Positions 33,199-44,972 are shown, counted from the stretch's first letter. The stretch is 64,000 nt of DNA from Streptomyces canus 299MFChir4.1 (GCF_000383615.1 NZ_KB911588.1:248001-312000); one strand, 5' to 3'. Notes: generated by a model from the sequence alone, not told the origin. Numbers and translations: made by a program.

Positions 33199-34608
33199 CT
33201 ACACCCCGGCAGCCCTCCGCCGCCCCACCACAACCCACACTCCGAGGACCACCAAGAGCAAGGTCCCCGCCCCGATCCCCCCGACGGCCACCAGCATCAT
33301 CCCGGCGCCGCCACCGCCGTCCCCACCAGCGTCGCTCGAACCCGCGTCCCCCACCGCCCCCGAGCCCCGCCCGAGAAGCCCCACCTGGAAGATCCCCGAA
33401 GGCTCGGACCGCCCCGCATAAGCGGGCCCGGCCGCCGCCTGCCCCTTCACCCGCACACGCAGCGTCAGCCCGAGCGGCCCGTCCCCGAACTCCTCGCCCA
33501 CCCGCGCGGCGAGATGCACGACGAGGTAGTACGACCCGGCGAACCGCATCCCGCCCACCCGGTCGGAAACGGCGTACCGGTTGTCGTACCCGACCGGCGG
33601 CAGGGCAGCGAGCGCGCCCGACTTCTGGCTGCCGTTGTAACTGATGCTCGTGTCGTCGACGAGGCCGCGCACGGGGTTGTACAGCGCCAGATTCACGCCC
33701 CCCGGCACAAAGCCCCCACCCGCCCCACCACCGCTCGCGCTGCTCAGATCGGCCGTGGCGTACACCTGCTGTTCCCAGCCGACGGGCACCTTGTAGAACA
33801 GCGTCTGTCCGGGCCGTACGTCGTCGCGCCAGGCCCCCTGCTCCAGCGCGGTCGCCGAGGTGAAGCCGCCGCCGCCCCGCCGCCGTACGGCCTCACCGCC
33901 GGGGGGCGAGGGCGTGGCCGAGTCCCAGGCCTCGGGCGCACTGGTCGAACCGGCCTCCCGCAGCCGCGGTTCCAGCACGGGTGCCAGCTCCAGGTCCCAG
34001 TCTCCCGGCGAGGACTCGGTGCGCAGCACCCGCTCGACGACGACGTAGTACGTACCGGCGCCCCGGCACAGCGACCGGCTCGACGGGAGCTGACGCACGC
34101 CCCACACGGTGAGAGGTCGCGGGCTGCGGCCGGCGCCGATGCTGGCGGTGTCCGGCGCGGAGCAGGTACGGCCGTCGGCGTCCTGTACGGACACCCTGAC
34201 GCCCTCTGTAGGGGTGACCACGGTGTCCGCCGGGGGTACGGCCGTCGCGGCGACGTACACGGTCGACGTGCCGTCGAGTACGAGGCGGTAGTAGACCTTG
34301 CCCTCGCTGGGCAGCGAACTCCGGTACGTGGTGCCTGGGTCAAGACGCTCGGCGTCCCCGGTGTCCGTAGCTGCCCTGACCGACGGGGCTCCCTCGGCGA
34401 AGGCGTACGAGGAACCCGTGGTCGAGGAGGAGGCCGTAGTGGACGACGAAGCCGTAACTGACGAAGACGGAGAGGCCGAGGGGGACCTGAAGGGAGAGGC
34501 CGACGCGGCGAAGCCGCCAGATCCCGGCGCACCGCCCACCGCGCCCAGGACGGCCCCCCCGACCGTCACGACGGCCACCCGCCACCACGCCCTACACCGC
34601 CGCCCCAT
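33199..34608 (-). CDS. Exported, C-terminally membrane-anchored protein of unknown function
   Basis: A 469-residue protein with an N-terminal signal peptide (WWRVAVVTVGGAVLGAVGG) from ATG at 34608. A long Ser/Thr stretch follows (about residues 38-75), then two similar external beta-rich domains: DPGTTYRSSLPSEGKVYYRL and VRPGQTLFYKVPVGWEQQVYA both look like the opening of a repeated PPC-like sandwich. A Gly/Asp linker leads to a C-terminal transmembrane helix (GAGTLLLVVLGVWVVV) with an RRR stop-transfer. It converges on the tail-anchored kinase gene. I recognise no named family; a surface-exposed adhesin-like or sensor role is a guess. Confidence 0.75.
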   Translation of the reverse strand: MGRRCRAWWRVAVVTVGGAVLGAVGGAPGSGGFAASASPFRSPSASPSSSVTASSSTTASSSTTGSSYAFAEGAPSVRAATDTGDAERLDPGTTYRSSLPSEGKVYYRLVLDGTSTVYVAATAVPPADTVVTPTEGVRVSVQDADGRTCSAPDTASIGAGRSPRPLTVWGVRQLPSSRSLCRGAGTYYVVVERVLRTESSPGDWDLELAPVLEPRLREAGSTSAPEAWDSATPSPPGGEAVRRRGGGGFTSATALEQGAWRDDVRPGQTLFYKVPVGWEQQVYATADLSSASGGGAGGGFVPGGVNLALYNPVRGLVDDTSISYNGSQKSGALAALPPVGYDNRYAVSDRVGGMRFAGSYYLVVHLAARVGEEFGDGPLGLTLRVRVKGQAAAGPAYAGRSEPSGIFQVGLLGRGSGAVGDAGSSDAGGDGGGGAGMMLVAVGGIGAGTLLLVVLGVWVVVGRRRAAGV

Positions 34609-34802
34609 CCCGCGCCACCCCTCCGTGCCCGCGCCCGAGCTCCTACGACCGACCGTCACCGATGCGCCATGCCCGCCTGTGCGGCCGGGCGGGCCTGGCC
34701 CATCCTGCCCCGCCGGGCCGCCGCCCACCCTCGCAATCCGTACGACCGTCCGAAACCCCCGGTCGCCGCTGATTCCGGCACCGAGCCTGGCCCCGGACAA
34801 CA

Positions 34803-34832
34803 CAAAACCCCGACCGCAACGACGGCCGGGGT
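34803..34832 (-). terminator. Terminator of the DLW-39 gene
   Basis: On the minus strand, ACCCCGGCCG and CGGTCGGGGT form a 10-base stem (one G-T pair) followed by TTTGTG, 25 bases past the stop. Confidence 0.75.
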
Positions 34833-34856
34833 CTGCTCAGAACCGGATGTCGGTCC

Positions 34857-34985
34857 TCACGAACCCGTGGGCACGGAGTCAGTCGCCTCCGTCCACAGAT
34901 CCTGCTCGGCGCGATCCGCCTGGATCTGGCGGTACACGAGGAGCCCGCCGATGGCGGCCAGTGCGACCAGGAGAAGCTTCTTCAC
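34857..34985 (-). CDS. DLW-39 family small membrane protein
   Basis: A 42-residue protein: VKKLLLVALAAIGGLLVYRQ forms one transmembrane helix, and the tail contains the family-naming EQDLWTEATDSVP motif. The family is near-universal in Streptomyces and uncharacterised. GTG at 34985 begins the conserved KKLLL; the longer frame upstream is not conserved-looking. It is followed by its own terminator, so it is expressed alone. It is easily missed because of its size. Confidence 0.85.
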   Translation of the reverse strand: MKKLLLVALAAIGGLLVYRQIQADRAEQDLWTEATDSVPTGS

Positions 34986-35324
34986 CGCGCGACCTCGTCT
35001 TTCCTTGACGTAGGGGACCTCTGGCGCCCGACTATACACACCGACCGATACCGATCGGTGACCTGCGTCCGGGCCCTCAACTCCCGTCGGGAACGGCCCA
35101 GTAGAAGCGGAACAGGGACCTCCGATCAGCGGGTGATCACACCCCCTCGGACGGTCACTTCAGCCTCTGTCGCCCCGCTTCTCCACTTTTTCTCCCTTCA
35201 TGCACCCATCCGTGTGGTGTTCATCTGAAGATCGACGCGCCACAGGCTCAGGTCCGTGATTTCACGGCGCCCATACACATCATGAGGAAAGTACGCAAAT
35301 CGCCCAACCCGAAAGTGAGGGACC
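34986..35324. promoter_or_regulatory. Divergent intergenic region (DLW-39 / DUF6344)
   Basis: 339 bases between divergent small genes. The palindrome ACCGATCGGT (35050-35059) sits next to a partial copy ACCGACCGAT, making a TetR-operator-like block in front of the DLW-39 gene. The rest is AT-richer than average toward 35200-35300, as expected for a promoter. I see no further gene. Confidence 0.4.
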
Positions 35325-35678
35325 ATGGCCCGGAACAAGGTCATGAAGCTGTGGACCGTCGTCATCACCGCCGTCCTCGCGCTGTTCACGGCGCTCGGAC
35401 TCATCACGACGACCGCCGCCGCTGCCGTACCGCAGACCCAGCCGGCCGGCAACAGCGCCGTCGCACACCCGGAGCCCCCGGCGATCTCCCAGGGCCTCTG
35501 GTCCTACGCCAGGTCCCTGCCCCCCACGATGAAGCAGCGCATCCGGGCGGAGGCCCACGGCAAGACTCCCAGCTGCCGCCCCCGCTCCCTCCCCGACACG
35601 GAGACGGCCGCGGACACGGCCGGTCACCCGGGCACGGAAGCGGACACAGCCGAAGTGGCCGGAGCGGACTGCACCTGA
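35325..35678 (+). CDS. DUF6344 family exported peptide
   Basis: A 117-residue Streptomyces-specific protein. A basic start and hydrophobic stretch (LWTVVITAVLALFTALGLITTTAAAA) form a signal peptide or anchor. A central conserved-looking part (LWSYARSLPPTMKQRIRAEAHGKTPSCRP) is followed by an acidic Ala/Asp/Thr tail ending in Cys. The wording matches what I recall as DUF6344, but this was not searched. ATG at 35325 follows a GTGAGGGACC stretch. Function unknown. Confidence 0.72.
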   Translation: MARNKVMKLWTVVITAVLALFTALGLITTTAAAAVPQTQPAGNSAVAHPEPPAISQGLWSYARSLPPTMKQRIRAEAHGKTPSCRPRSLPDTETAADTAGHPGTEADTAEVAGADCT

Positions 35679-36075
35679 AGCCCACCGCCCCGCCCGAGAA
35701 CCACCCAAGCCGAACCGAAGACCCGCTGAAGACGCACCGCACACGCAGCGAACAAGCACCGACGATGCAGCAAAGACGCAGCGCAGACGCCTCGAAGCAG
35801 CGCCGAAGAAGTGAAGAAGTGAAGACGTCACACACCGCACCGCACGGAAACACCTGCGGGACGCACTCCGAAGGACACCGCACATGATGAACACGCCATC
35901 CGTGTTCACCAGCCCCTACACGTACTCAACCCGCTCAGGGCTTCGCACCGACACCATGGCCCGAGACACAGAGCTCGCCGCCTACGGGATCGGCCATGAC
36001 CACCCACGCCTGGTCACCCTGACGGACTCGACACGCTTGGCAGCATCGCCAAGCCATGCGTCCGCCGTAGATGAC
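35679..36075. other. Stretch without a convincing gene
   Basis: About 400 bases, unusually rich in A and C on the plus strand with repeated GAAGA/AGACGCA words near 35720-35840. Open frames here (such as 35884-36093) lack a ribosome site, have no Streptomyces third-position GC bias, and run into the tRNA terminator. It may be decayed coding sequence or an untranslated trailer. Confidence 0.45.
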
Positions 36076-36105
36076 AAAAACCCCCAACCGTGATCGGCTG
36101 AGGGT
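36076..36105 (-). terminator. Terminator of tRNA-Ile
   Basis: On the minus strand, ACCCTCAGCCG and CGGTTGGGGGT form an 11-base stem with wobble pairs, followed by TTTTTGTC, just 3' of the tRNA. Confidence 0.8.
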
Positions 36106-36113
36106 CTTCGTGC

Positions 36114-36190
36114 TGGTGGGGCTAACAGGATTTGAACCTGTGGCCTCATCCTTATCAGGGATGCGCTCTAACCAACTGAGCTATAGCCCC
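36114..36190 (-). tRNA. tRNA-Ile (anticodon GAT)
   Basis: The minus strand folds as a 77-base tRNA. The acceptor stem GGGGCTA pairs with TAGCCCC, the D arm is TAGCTCAGTTGGTTAGAGC, the anticodon loop CTGATAA gives GAT, the T arm is ACAGGTTCAAATCCTGT, and the CCA is encoded. It follows gyrA and the DUF3566 gene, the usual position in Streptomyces. Confidence 0.97.
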
Positions 36191-36301
36191 GCCGCGCTCT
36201 GCGGAGTGTGTCCCGCGCGCTGACTCCTGAAGATTAGCGCACGACGTGGGCAGTCCCAAAATCGGTTCCCCGAGGACCGCCCCCGCACGTTTGAGGCAGG
36301 C

Positions 36302-37117
36302 TTACTCGTCCTCGGCCAGCGTCAGCTCGACGCCACCGACGAAGCCCGCGGAGAGGTTGTAGATGAACGCGCCGAGGGTCGCGAGCGCCGTCGCGAGGAC
36401 CACGTCGATGACCGCGATGATCGACGTGAACATCAGGACGTTCGGCAGGGAGAGGAACGCCTGGAGGTCGAAGCCGTTCGACTCGTTCGAGCCGGTTGCC
36501 TCGGCGATCGTCCCGCCGACCGTCGAGAAGACGCCCATCGCGTCCATGACCATCCACAGCACGGCGGCCGCGACGATCGTGCAGATGCCGAGCGCGATGG
36601 AGAGCAGGAAGCTGACCTTCATGACGGACCACGGGTCGGCCTTGGCCACCCGCAGACGTGCCTTGCGGGTACGGGGCATGGTGCGCGCGCCGGTGCGCGG
36701 ACGGCGTACGGCACCGGCCTGGGCGGCCTGTGCCGGGTAGGCCTGCGGCGGGTGGTACGGGCCGGCCTGCTGCTGCGGCTGCCGTTCCCCCGGCAACGGA
36801 GAGGGCGAAGGCTGGGGCTGTACCGCAGCTTGCGGCGGTGCGGCGGGCGCCGTCGGCTGGGCCGGCGGCTGGGTGTCCGTCACAGGTCCCCCCTGGGATC
36901 CACGAGCCTCGGGCGAGCGCGACTCCGTCGCGGGCGGCTTGATCGCCTTGAGTTGAGTCGTGTGCGTATCTGTCGGATGCGGTTCCGCCGGCCGCGCGTC
37001 CGCGGCACGCGCGTCCGTCGCACGCGCGGCAGAGCCACGGCCGCCGCCGTCCGCCTCCGTGCCGGGGGTGGGCCCCCTAGAGGTTCCGGTCGATCCGGCG
37101 CCAGTGGCTCCGCTCAC
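36302..37117 (-). CDS. DUF3566 domain-containing membrane protein
   Basis: A 271-residue protein. The first 155 residues are disordered (Thr/Ala/Asp-rich, then Pro/Gln-rich). A basic patch (RKARLRVAKADPWSVMK) leads to the DUF3566 domain with two transmembrane helices (FLLSIALGICTIVAAAVLWMV and IIAVIDVVLATALATLGAFIY). Orthologues follow gyrA throughout actinobacteria (Rv0007). Their role is unclear, with hints of an envelope function. GTG at 37117 is 18 bases after the gyrA stop. Confidence 0.9.
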   Translation of the reverse strand: MSGATGAGSTGTSRGPTPGTEADGGGRGSAARATDARAADARPAEPHPTDTHTTQLKAIKPPATESRSPEARGSQGGPVTDTQPPAQPTAPAAPPQAAVQPQPSPSPLPGERQPQQQAGPYHPPQAYPAQAAQAGAVRRPRTGARTMPRTRKARLRVAKADPWSVMKVSFLLSIALGICTIVAAAVLWMVMDAMGVFSTVGGTIAEATGSNESNGFDLQAFLSLPNVLMFTSIIAVIDVVLATALATLGAFIYNLSAGFVGGVELTLAEDE

Positions 37118-37135
37118 GATGACTCACTCCTCGTG

Positions 37136-39733
<2,598 letters not shown>

Positions 39734-39775
39734 TGCGGGTGAAGATCCTTCCTGGTGCGGTCAGCTGAGACCGAC

Positions 39776-41824
39776 TCAGATGTCGAGGAAGCGGACGTCC
39801 TTGGCGTTGCGCTGGATGAACTGCCGACGCGCCTCGACGTCCTCGCCCATCAGGACGGAGAACAGGTCGTCCGCCTGGGCGGCGTCGTCGAGGGTGACCT
39901 GGCCGAGGACGCGGTGCTCCTGGTCCATGGTGGTCACGCGCAGTTCCTCGGCGTTCATCTCGCCGAGACCCTTGAAGCGCTGGATGGAGTCCTCGCGGAT
40001 GCGCTTGCCGCGCTGGCGGCCCATCTCGATCAGTGCGTCGCGCTCGCGGTCGGAGTACGCGTACTCGATGTCGTCCCGACCCCACTTGATCTTGTACAGG
40101 GGAGGACGGGAGAGGTACACGTGCCCGGCCTCGACCAGCGGCCGCATGAAGCGGAACAGGAAGGTCAGCAGCAGGGTGGAGATGTGCTGGCCGTCGACGT
40201 CGGCGTCCGCCATCAGGATGATCTTGTGATAGCGCAGCTTCTCGATGTCGAAGTCCTCGTGGACTCCGGTGCCGAAGGCGGAGATCAGTGCCTGGATCTC
40301 CTGGTTCTGCAGGATCTTGTCGATCCGCGCCTTCTCGACGTTCAGGATCTTGCCGCGGATCGGGAGGATGGCCTGGTACTCGGGGTTACGGCCGGACTTG
40401 GCCGAGCCGCCGGCGGAGTCACCCTCGACGATGAAGATCTCGCACTTGGTGGGGTCGTTCGACTGGCAGTCGGAGAGCTTGCCCGGCAGGGACGCGGTCT
40501 CCAGCAGACCCTTGCGACGGGTCAGGTCGCGGGCCTTGCGGGCCGCCACGCGCGCGGTGGCCGCCTGGATGCTCTTGCGGATGATGTCCGCGGCCTCGAC
40601 GGGGTTGCGGTCCAGCCAGTCGGTGAGGTGTTCGTAGACGACCTTCTGGACGAAGGTCTTCACCTCGGTGTTGCCCAGCTTGGTCTTGGTCTGGCCCTCG
40701 AACTGCGGCTCGCTCAACTTCACCGAGATGATCGCGGTCAGACCCTCGCGGATGTCGTCACCCGTGAGGTTGTCGTCCTTCTCGCGCAGCAGCTTCTTGT
40801 CGCGCGCGTACTTGTTGATCAGCGAGGTCAGCGCGGCGCGGAAGCCCTCTTCGTGCGTGCCGCCCTCATGCGTGTGGATGATGTTCGCGAAGGAGTACAC
40901 ACCCTCGCTGTAACCGCCGTTCCACTGCATCGCGAGCTCAAGGGACAGGCTCCTGTCCTTGTCCTCGGCCTCGAGGTCGATCACGGTGGGGTGGACCACC
41001 TCTCCCTTGCGGGAGTTGAGGTACTTCACGAAGTCGACGATGCCGCCTTCGTAGTGGTACGAGACGGTCTTGACCTCGTGCTTCTCGTCCTCGCCCGCCT
41101 CGTCCGCGCCGGCGGTGGCCTTCGCCGACTCGCGCTCGTCGGTGAGGTTGATCCGCAGGCCCTTGTTGAGGAACGCCATCTCCTGGAAGCGCCGCGAGAG
41201 CGTCTCGAAGGAGTACTCGGTGGTCTCGAAGATGTCCGGGTCGGCCCAGAAGGTGACTGTGGTGCCGTGCTCGTCCGTGGCCTCGTGCTGGGCCAGCGGG
41301 GCCGTCGGCACGCCCAGCTTGTAGTCCTGCGTCCAGCGGTAGCCGTCGGTCTTGATCTCGACGGACACCTTGGTCGACAGGGCGTTCACGACGGAGACAC
41401 CCACGCCGTGCAGACCGCCGGAGACCGCGTAGCCGCCACCGCCGAACTTGCCGCCCGCGTGCAGCACGGTCAAGACGACCTCGACGGCCGGCTTGCCCTC
41501 GGACGGGACGATGCCCACCGGGATGCCGCGGCCGTTGTCGATGACGCGCACGCCGCCGTCGGCGAGGATCGTCACGTCGATGGTGTCCGCGTGGCCGGCC
41601 AGTGCCTCGTCCACGGAGTTGTCGACGACTTCCTGCACCAGGTGGTGCAGGCCGCGCTCACCGGTCGAGCCGATGTACATACCGGGTCGCTTGCGGACCG
41701 CGTCCAGACCCTCGAGGACGGTGATGGCGCTGGCGTCGTACGAGGCGGTTACCTCGCCGTTCGACGAGGTCGCCTCGGCGTCGGTGGACGGAATGTTCTC
41801 GTTGGGGTTGCCGGAATCGGCCAC
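39776..41824 (-). CDS. gyrB: DNA gyrase subunit B
   Basis: A 682-residue ATPase subunit. GHKL motifs: VVDNSVDEAL, DNGRGIPV, and GGLHGVGVSVVNALS. The transducer domain precedes the TOPRIM domain with EGDSAGGSAKSGRN and DADVDGQH, which bind Mg2+. The C terminus is QRNAKDVRFLDI. GTG at 41824 gives the family N terminus (ADSGNPNENIPS); the open frame upstream is leader sequence. With gyrA it forms the supercoiling-regulated operon. Confidence 0.98.
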   Translation of the reverse strand: MADSGNPNENIPSTDAEATSSNGEVTASYDASAITVLEGLDAVRKRPGMYIGSTGERGLHHLVQEVVDNSVDEALAGHADTIDVTILADGGVRVIDNGRGIPVGIVPSEGKPAVEVVLTVLHAGGKFGGGGYAVSGGLHGVGVSVVNALSTKVSVEIKTDGYRWTQDYKLGVPTAPLAQHEATDEHGTTVTFWADPDIFETTEYSFETLSRRFQEMAFLNKGLRINLTDERESAKATAGADEAGEDEKHEVKTVSYHYEGGIVDFVKYLNSRKGEVVHPTVIDLEAEDKDRSLSLELAMQWNGGYSEGVYSFANIIHTHEGGTHEEGFRAALTSLINKYARDKKLLREKDDNLTGDDIREGLTAIISVKLSEPQFEGQTKTKLGNTEVKTFVQKVVYEHLTDWLDRNPVEAADIIRKSIQAATARVAARKARDLTRRKGLLETASLPGKLSDCQSNDPTKCEIFIVEGDSAGGSAKSGRNPEYQAILPIRGKILNVEKARIDKILQNQEIQALISAFGTGVHEDFDIEKLRYHKIILMADADVDGQHISTLLLTFLFRFMRPLVEAGHVYLSRPPLYKIKWGRDDIEYAYSDRERDALIEMGRQRGKRIREDSIQRFKGLGEMNAEELRVTTMDQEHRVLGQVTLDDAAQADDLFSVLMGEDVEARRQFIQRNAKDVRFLDI

Positions 41825-42169
41825 GAAGCGCCCTTTCTGGCACAGCACGAGCCGGGCTCGTCGGCGGGTTGCCGGAGCGGCTGCGGCATGTTGCGTTGGT
41901 AAGCCTTGATCAGCGTTGCTCAGCTTCTCCCGGGCGGTCCCCACGGTCGGGGCGGGATTGGCTTCCAGTCTACCGGTAGCGCCGACACTGATGGGGGTTT
42001 GCGGGTACCTGAGTCCGCATGTGCCGCCCTGAACCGGCGTCTTCCGGGTCCCCATATACGGAGCGGGGCTCCAAGAGGCTCACGGAGGCTTTCAGCGCTT
42101 CTGGCTGTCAAGCCTTGGCTACTTGGGAGTCAGGTCGGAATTCGCGACCGCGTGCAGTGCCACGACAAA
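41825..42169 (-). promoter_or_regulatory. gyrB upstream region
   Basis: 345 bases between the recF-DUF721 terminator and gyrB. It carries no convincing gene. It must hold the gyrB promoter, but I cannot point to a clear -35/-10 pair. Confidence 0.5.
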
Positions 42170-42204
42170 GGCGTCGGCGGCGCCCCGAAGGCACCGCCGA
42201 CGCC
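42170..42204 (-). terminator. Terminator after the recF-DUF721 genes
   Basis: GGCGTCGGCGG and CCGCCGACGCC form an 11-base perfect stem with a 13-base loop. On the minus strand it lies 16 bases past the DUF721 gene stop and is followed by a short T run (TTTG). Confidence 0.75.
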
Positions 42205-42220
42205 CTTGATGTGATGTCTG

Positions 42221-42772
42221 TCACCCGTAGGTGTCACCGGGTCCCATGCTGCCTGGGGCACGCAGCGGACCGTAGCGACGAGGGGGCCCGCCGGGGCCGT
42301 TCACCTTGATCAACTTAACGGCGCCGTGCCCGAGATCCTCGTTCAGCCGGGCCACCAACTGCGGCGCGAGCAGCCGCAGGTTCGTCGCCCAGGCCGTCGA
42401 GTCGCAGCGCACCACCAGGACCCGCTCGTCCTCGTCGTACTTCTCCGGCTCGCAGTGCTTGGCCACGTCCTCGCCCACGATCTGCGGCCAGCGCCCCATC
42501 ACCCCGCCGACCGCGGCCGGCGTCTCCCAGCCGCGCTCGGTGATCAGGCGGTTGATGGCGGCACCGAACGCCATGGGGTCGCGTCCGTCGGCCCGCGCCC
42601 CGGAGCGCAGCCCGCCACCGCGCCGCGCCTGCCGCTTCTGCTGAGCCGCATCCCCACGCGCGCGTGCCTGTTCCTTCGCGGCCCTGAGCGCCACGCGCGC
42701 GAGGTCGACGCCGGAGGGTTCGGCGGCCTTGGGCTTCTCGGCGTTGTCGGCGGGGCGTGCTTCGTCGCTCAT
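42221..42772 (-). CDS. DUF721 domain-containing protein
   Basis: A 183-residue protein. A charged N-terminal third (ARVALRAAKEQARARGDAAQQKRQ) precedes the DUF721 domain (WPQIVGEDVAKHCEP, VLVVRCDSTAWATNLRLLAPQLV). The family is found next to recF in actinobacteria (Rv0004), is thought to bind nucleic acid, and has been linked to replication initiation (DciA-like in other bacteria). ATG at 42772 overlaps the recF stop as ATGA. A DciA-type helicase-loading role is a reasonable inference, since actinobacteria lack DnaC. Confidence 0.88.
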   Translation of the reverse strand: MSDEARPADNAEKPKAAEPSGVDLARVALRAAKEQARARGDAAQQKRQARRGGGLRSGARADGRDPMAFGAAINRLITERGWETPAAVGGVMGRWPQIVGEDVAKHCEPEKYDEDERVLVVRCDSTAWATNLRLLAPQLVARLNEDLGHGAVKLIKVNGPGGPPRRYGPLRAPGSMGPGDTYG

Positions 42773-43890
42773 ACGCGCTCCACCGCCCCCTCGGACACGA
42801 CGTACCGCGTGCCCGTCAGGACGTGCGGCACGTCGTCGTCGACCGCCGCCGTCACCAGCACCTGCTCACCGGGCGCGACCAACTCGGCCAGCCGCTCACG
42901 GCGACGGGTGTCCAGCTCGGCGAACACGTCGTCGAGGATCAGCACGGGCTCGTTGCCCTCGGCCCGGAGCAGGTCGTACGACGCGAGGCGCAGCGCCAGC
43001 GCGTACGACCAGGACTCGCCGTGCGAGGCGTATCCCTTGGCGGGCAGCTGACCGAGTTTGAGATTCACATCGTCCCGATGCGGTCCTACCAGGGTCACGC
43101 CCCGCTCGATCTCCTGCTTGCGCACCTCGGTGAGCGCCGCCATCAGCTGCTCGTGGAGATCCTCGCGCGTGTGTGCCTCGCCGGGCGCGGACGGCTTGTA
43201 CTCCAGGGCGACCGGGCCGCCGCCCGGGGCCAGTTGTTCGTACGCCTTGTCGGTCAGGGGCTGGAGCGCGGCGATCAGGTCGAGCCGCTGGGCGAGCAAC
43301 TCGGCGCCCACGCGCGCGAGGTGCTGGTCCCACACGTCGAGGGTGGACAGGTCCATCGAGCGGCCGCCGTGCCGCCTCGCGAGGGCGGCCGACTTCAGCA
43401 GGGTGTTGCGCTGCTTGAGGACCCGCTCGTAGTCGGAGCGGACGCCGGCCATGCGCGGGGAGCGCGCGGTGATCAGCTCGTCCAGGAAGCGGCGCCGCTC
43501 ACCCGGGTCGCCCTTCACCAGCGCGAGGTCCTCCGGCGCGAACAGCACCGTGCGTACGATCCCGAGCACATCACGGGGCCTGACCTGTGAGGACCTGTTG
43601 ATGCGGGCCCGGTTCGCCTTGCCGGGGTTCAGCTCCAGCTCGACCAGCTGCTGCCGCTCGCCCTGCCTGACCTGTGCCCGGACGATCGCGCGGTCGGCGC
43701 CCATGCGGACCAGGGGAGCGTCGGAGGCGACCCGGTGGCTGCCGAGGGTGGCGAGGTAGCCGATCGCCTCGACCAGGTTCGTCTTGCCCTGTCCGTTGGG
43801 GCCCACGAACGCGGTGACGCCCGGGTCGAGCGGGACTTCGACCCGGGCGTACGAGCGGAAGTCGGCCAGCGACAGGTGCGTGACGTGCAT
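42769..43890 (-). CDS. recF: DNA replication and repair protein RecF
   Basis: A 373-residue SMC-like ATPase that loads RecA at gaps. Walker A is FVGPNGQGKTNLVEAI near residue 30, the signature region is near ALALRLASYDLL, and Walker B is PVLILDDVFAELD. ATG at 43890 starts MHVTHLSLADFRSY, the family N terminus. It lies between gnd and the DUF721 gene. DnaA-box-like sequences occur just upstream. Confidence 0.97.
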   Translation of the reverse strand: MHVTHLSLADFRSYARVEVPLDPGVTAFVGPNGQGKTNLVEAIGYLATLGSHRVASDAPLVRMGADRAIVRAQVRQGERQQLVELELNPGKANRARINRSSQVRPRDVLGIVRTVLFAPEDLALVKGDPGERRRFLDELITARSPRMAGVRSDYERVLKQRNTLLKSAALARRHGGRSMDLSTLDVWDQHLARVGAELLAQRLDLIAALQPLTDKAYEQLAPGGGPVALEYKPSAPGEAHTREDLHEQLMAALTEVRKQEIERGVTLVGPHRDDVNLKLGQLPAKGYASHGESWSYALALRLASYDLLRAEGNEPVLILDDVFAELDTRRRERLAELVAPGEQVLVTAAVDDDVPHVLTGTRYVVSEGAVERV

Positions 43891-43915
43891 GGTCGGTCGC
43901 CGACCTCCCCCAGCT

Positions 43916-43945
43916 TGTGGACTGTGGTGACAGCCCTGTGGATTA
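43916..43945. promoter_or_regulatory. DnaA-box-like pair upstream of recF
   Basis: TGTGGATTA (43937-43945, one base from TGTGGATAA) and the weaker TGTGGACTG (43916-43924) occupy the gnd-recF junction. They could bind DnaA weakly. Confidence 0.35.
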
Positions 43946-44818
43946 CTTCGTCTCGACCGCGTGGCCGCCGAACTGGTTGCGCAGCGCCGCGATCATCTTC
44001 ATCTGCGGCGAGTCGTCCTGGCGGGACGCGAACCGCGCGAACAGGGAGGCGGTGATCGCCGGCAGCGGCACCGCGTGGTCGATGGCGGCCTCCACGGTCC
44101 ACCGGCCCTCGCCGGAGTCCTGTGCGTAACCGCGCAGCTTGTCCAGGTGCTCGTCCTCGTCGAGGGCGTTGACCGCGAGGTCGAGGAGCCAGGAACGGAT
44201 GACCGTGCCCTCCTGCCAGGAGCGGAAGACCTCCCGGACGTCGGTCACGGAGTCGACCTTCTCCAGGAGCTCCCAGCCCTCGGCGTAGGCCTGCATCATC
44301 GCGTACTCGATGCCGTTGTGGACCATCTTCGCGAAGTGACCGGCGCCGACTTTGCCGGCGTGCACCGCTCCGGCGTCGCCCTCGGGCTTGAGGGCGTCGA
44401 AGACCGGCTGCACCTTGGCGACGTTCTCCGCGTCGCCGCCGTACATCAGCGCGTAGCCGTTCTCCAGGCCCCACACGCCGCCGGAGACGCCGCAGTCGAC
44501 GAAGCCGATGCCCTTGGCGGCGAGTTCCTCGGCGTGCTTCTCGTCGTCCGTCCAGCGGGAGTTACCGCCGTCCACCACGACGTCGCCGGGCTCCAGGAGT
44601 TCGGCCAGCTCGTCGACGGTCGCCTGGGTCGGCGCACCGGCCGGGACCATCACCCACACGACCCGCGGGCCCTGCAACGCGTCCACAAGCTCCTTGAGGC
44701 TGTGGACATCGGCGACGTCCGGGTTGCGGTCGTATCCGATCACAGTGTGGCCTGCGCGGCGGATCCGCTCGCGCATGTTGCCGCCCATCTTGCCGAGGCC
44801 GACGAGACCGAGCTCCAT
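43943..44818 (-). CDS. gnd: 6-phosphogluconate dehydrogenase, decarboxylating (short NAD type)
   Basis: A 291-residue enzyme converting 6-phosphogluconate to ribulose 5-phosphate. A Rossmann fold opens with LGLVGLGKMGGNM. The substrate region follows: VVDGGNSRW, GVSGGVWGLENGYALMYGG, and catalytic Lys/His in HFAKMVHNGIEY. At about 290 residues it belongs to the short, usually NAD-dependent GntZ/YqeC group rather than the 470-residue NADP enzymes. ATG at 44818 starts MELGLVGLG. Its place between dnaN and recF is a Streptomyces hallmark. Confidence 0.95.
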   Translation of the reverse strand: MELGLVGLGKMGGNMRERIRRAGHTVIGYDRNPDVADVHSLKELVDALQGPRVVWVMVPAGAPTQATVDELAELLEPGDVVVDGGNSRWTDDEKHAEELAAKGIGFVDCGVSGGVWGLENGYALMYGGDAENVAKVQPVFDALKPEGDAGAVHAGKVGAGHFAKMVHNGIEYAMMQAYAEGWELLEKVDSVTDVREVFRSWQEGTVIRSWLLDLAVNALDEDEHLDKLRGYAQDSGEGRWTVEAAIDHAVPLPAITASLFARFASRQDDSPQMKMIAALRNQFGGHAVETK

Positions 44819-44972
44819 CAGTTGTTCCTTAGGTTGCTGTGGCGTGTGGGGCACCTTCGTACCCACGTACGAGCCTAAACCCGGACGCTCACGCACACCT
44901 GTGGGCATACGCGCTCAAACGTATGCCCTCACCTGGGGCTTTGCCTCAGCCGCTCAGCCGCACCGGGCACGC

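Noticed and set aside
35884..36093. 69-codon ORF before tRNA-Ile
   Set aside because: No ribosome site, no third-position GC bias, and its end overlaps the tRNA terminator.
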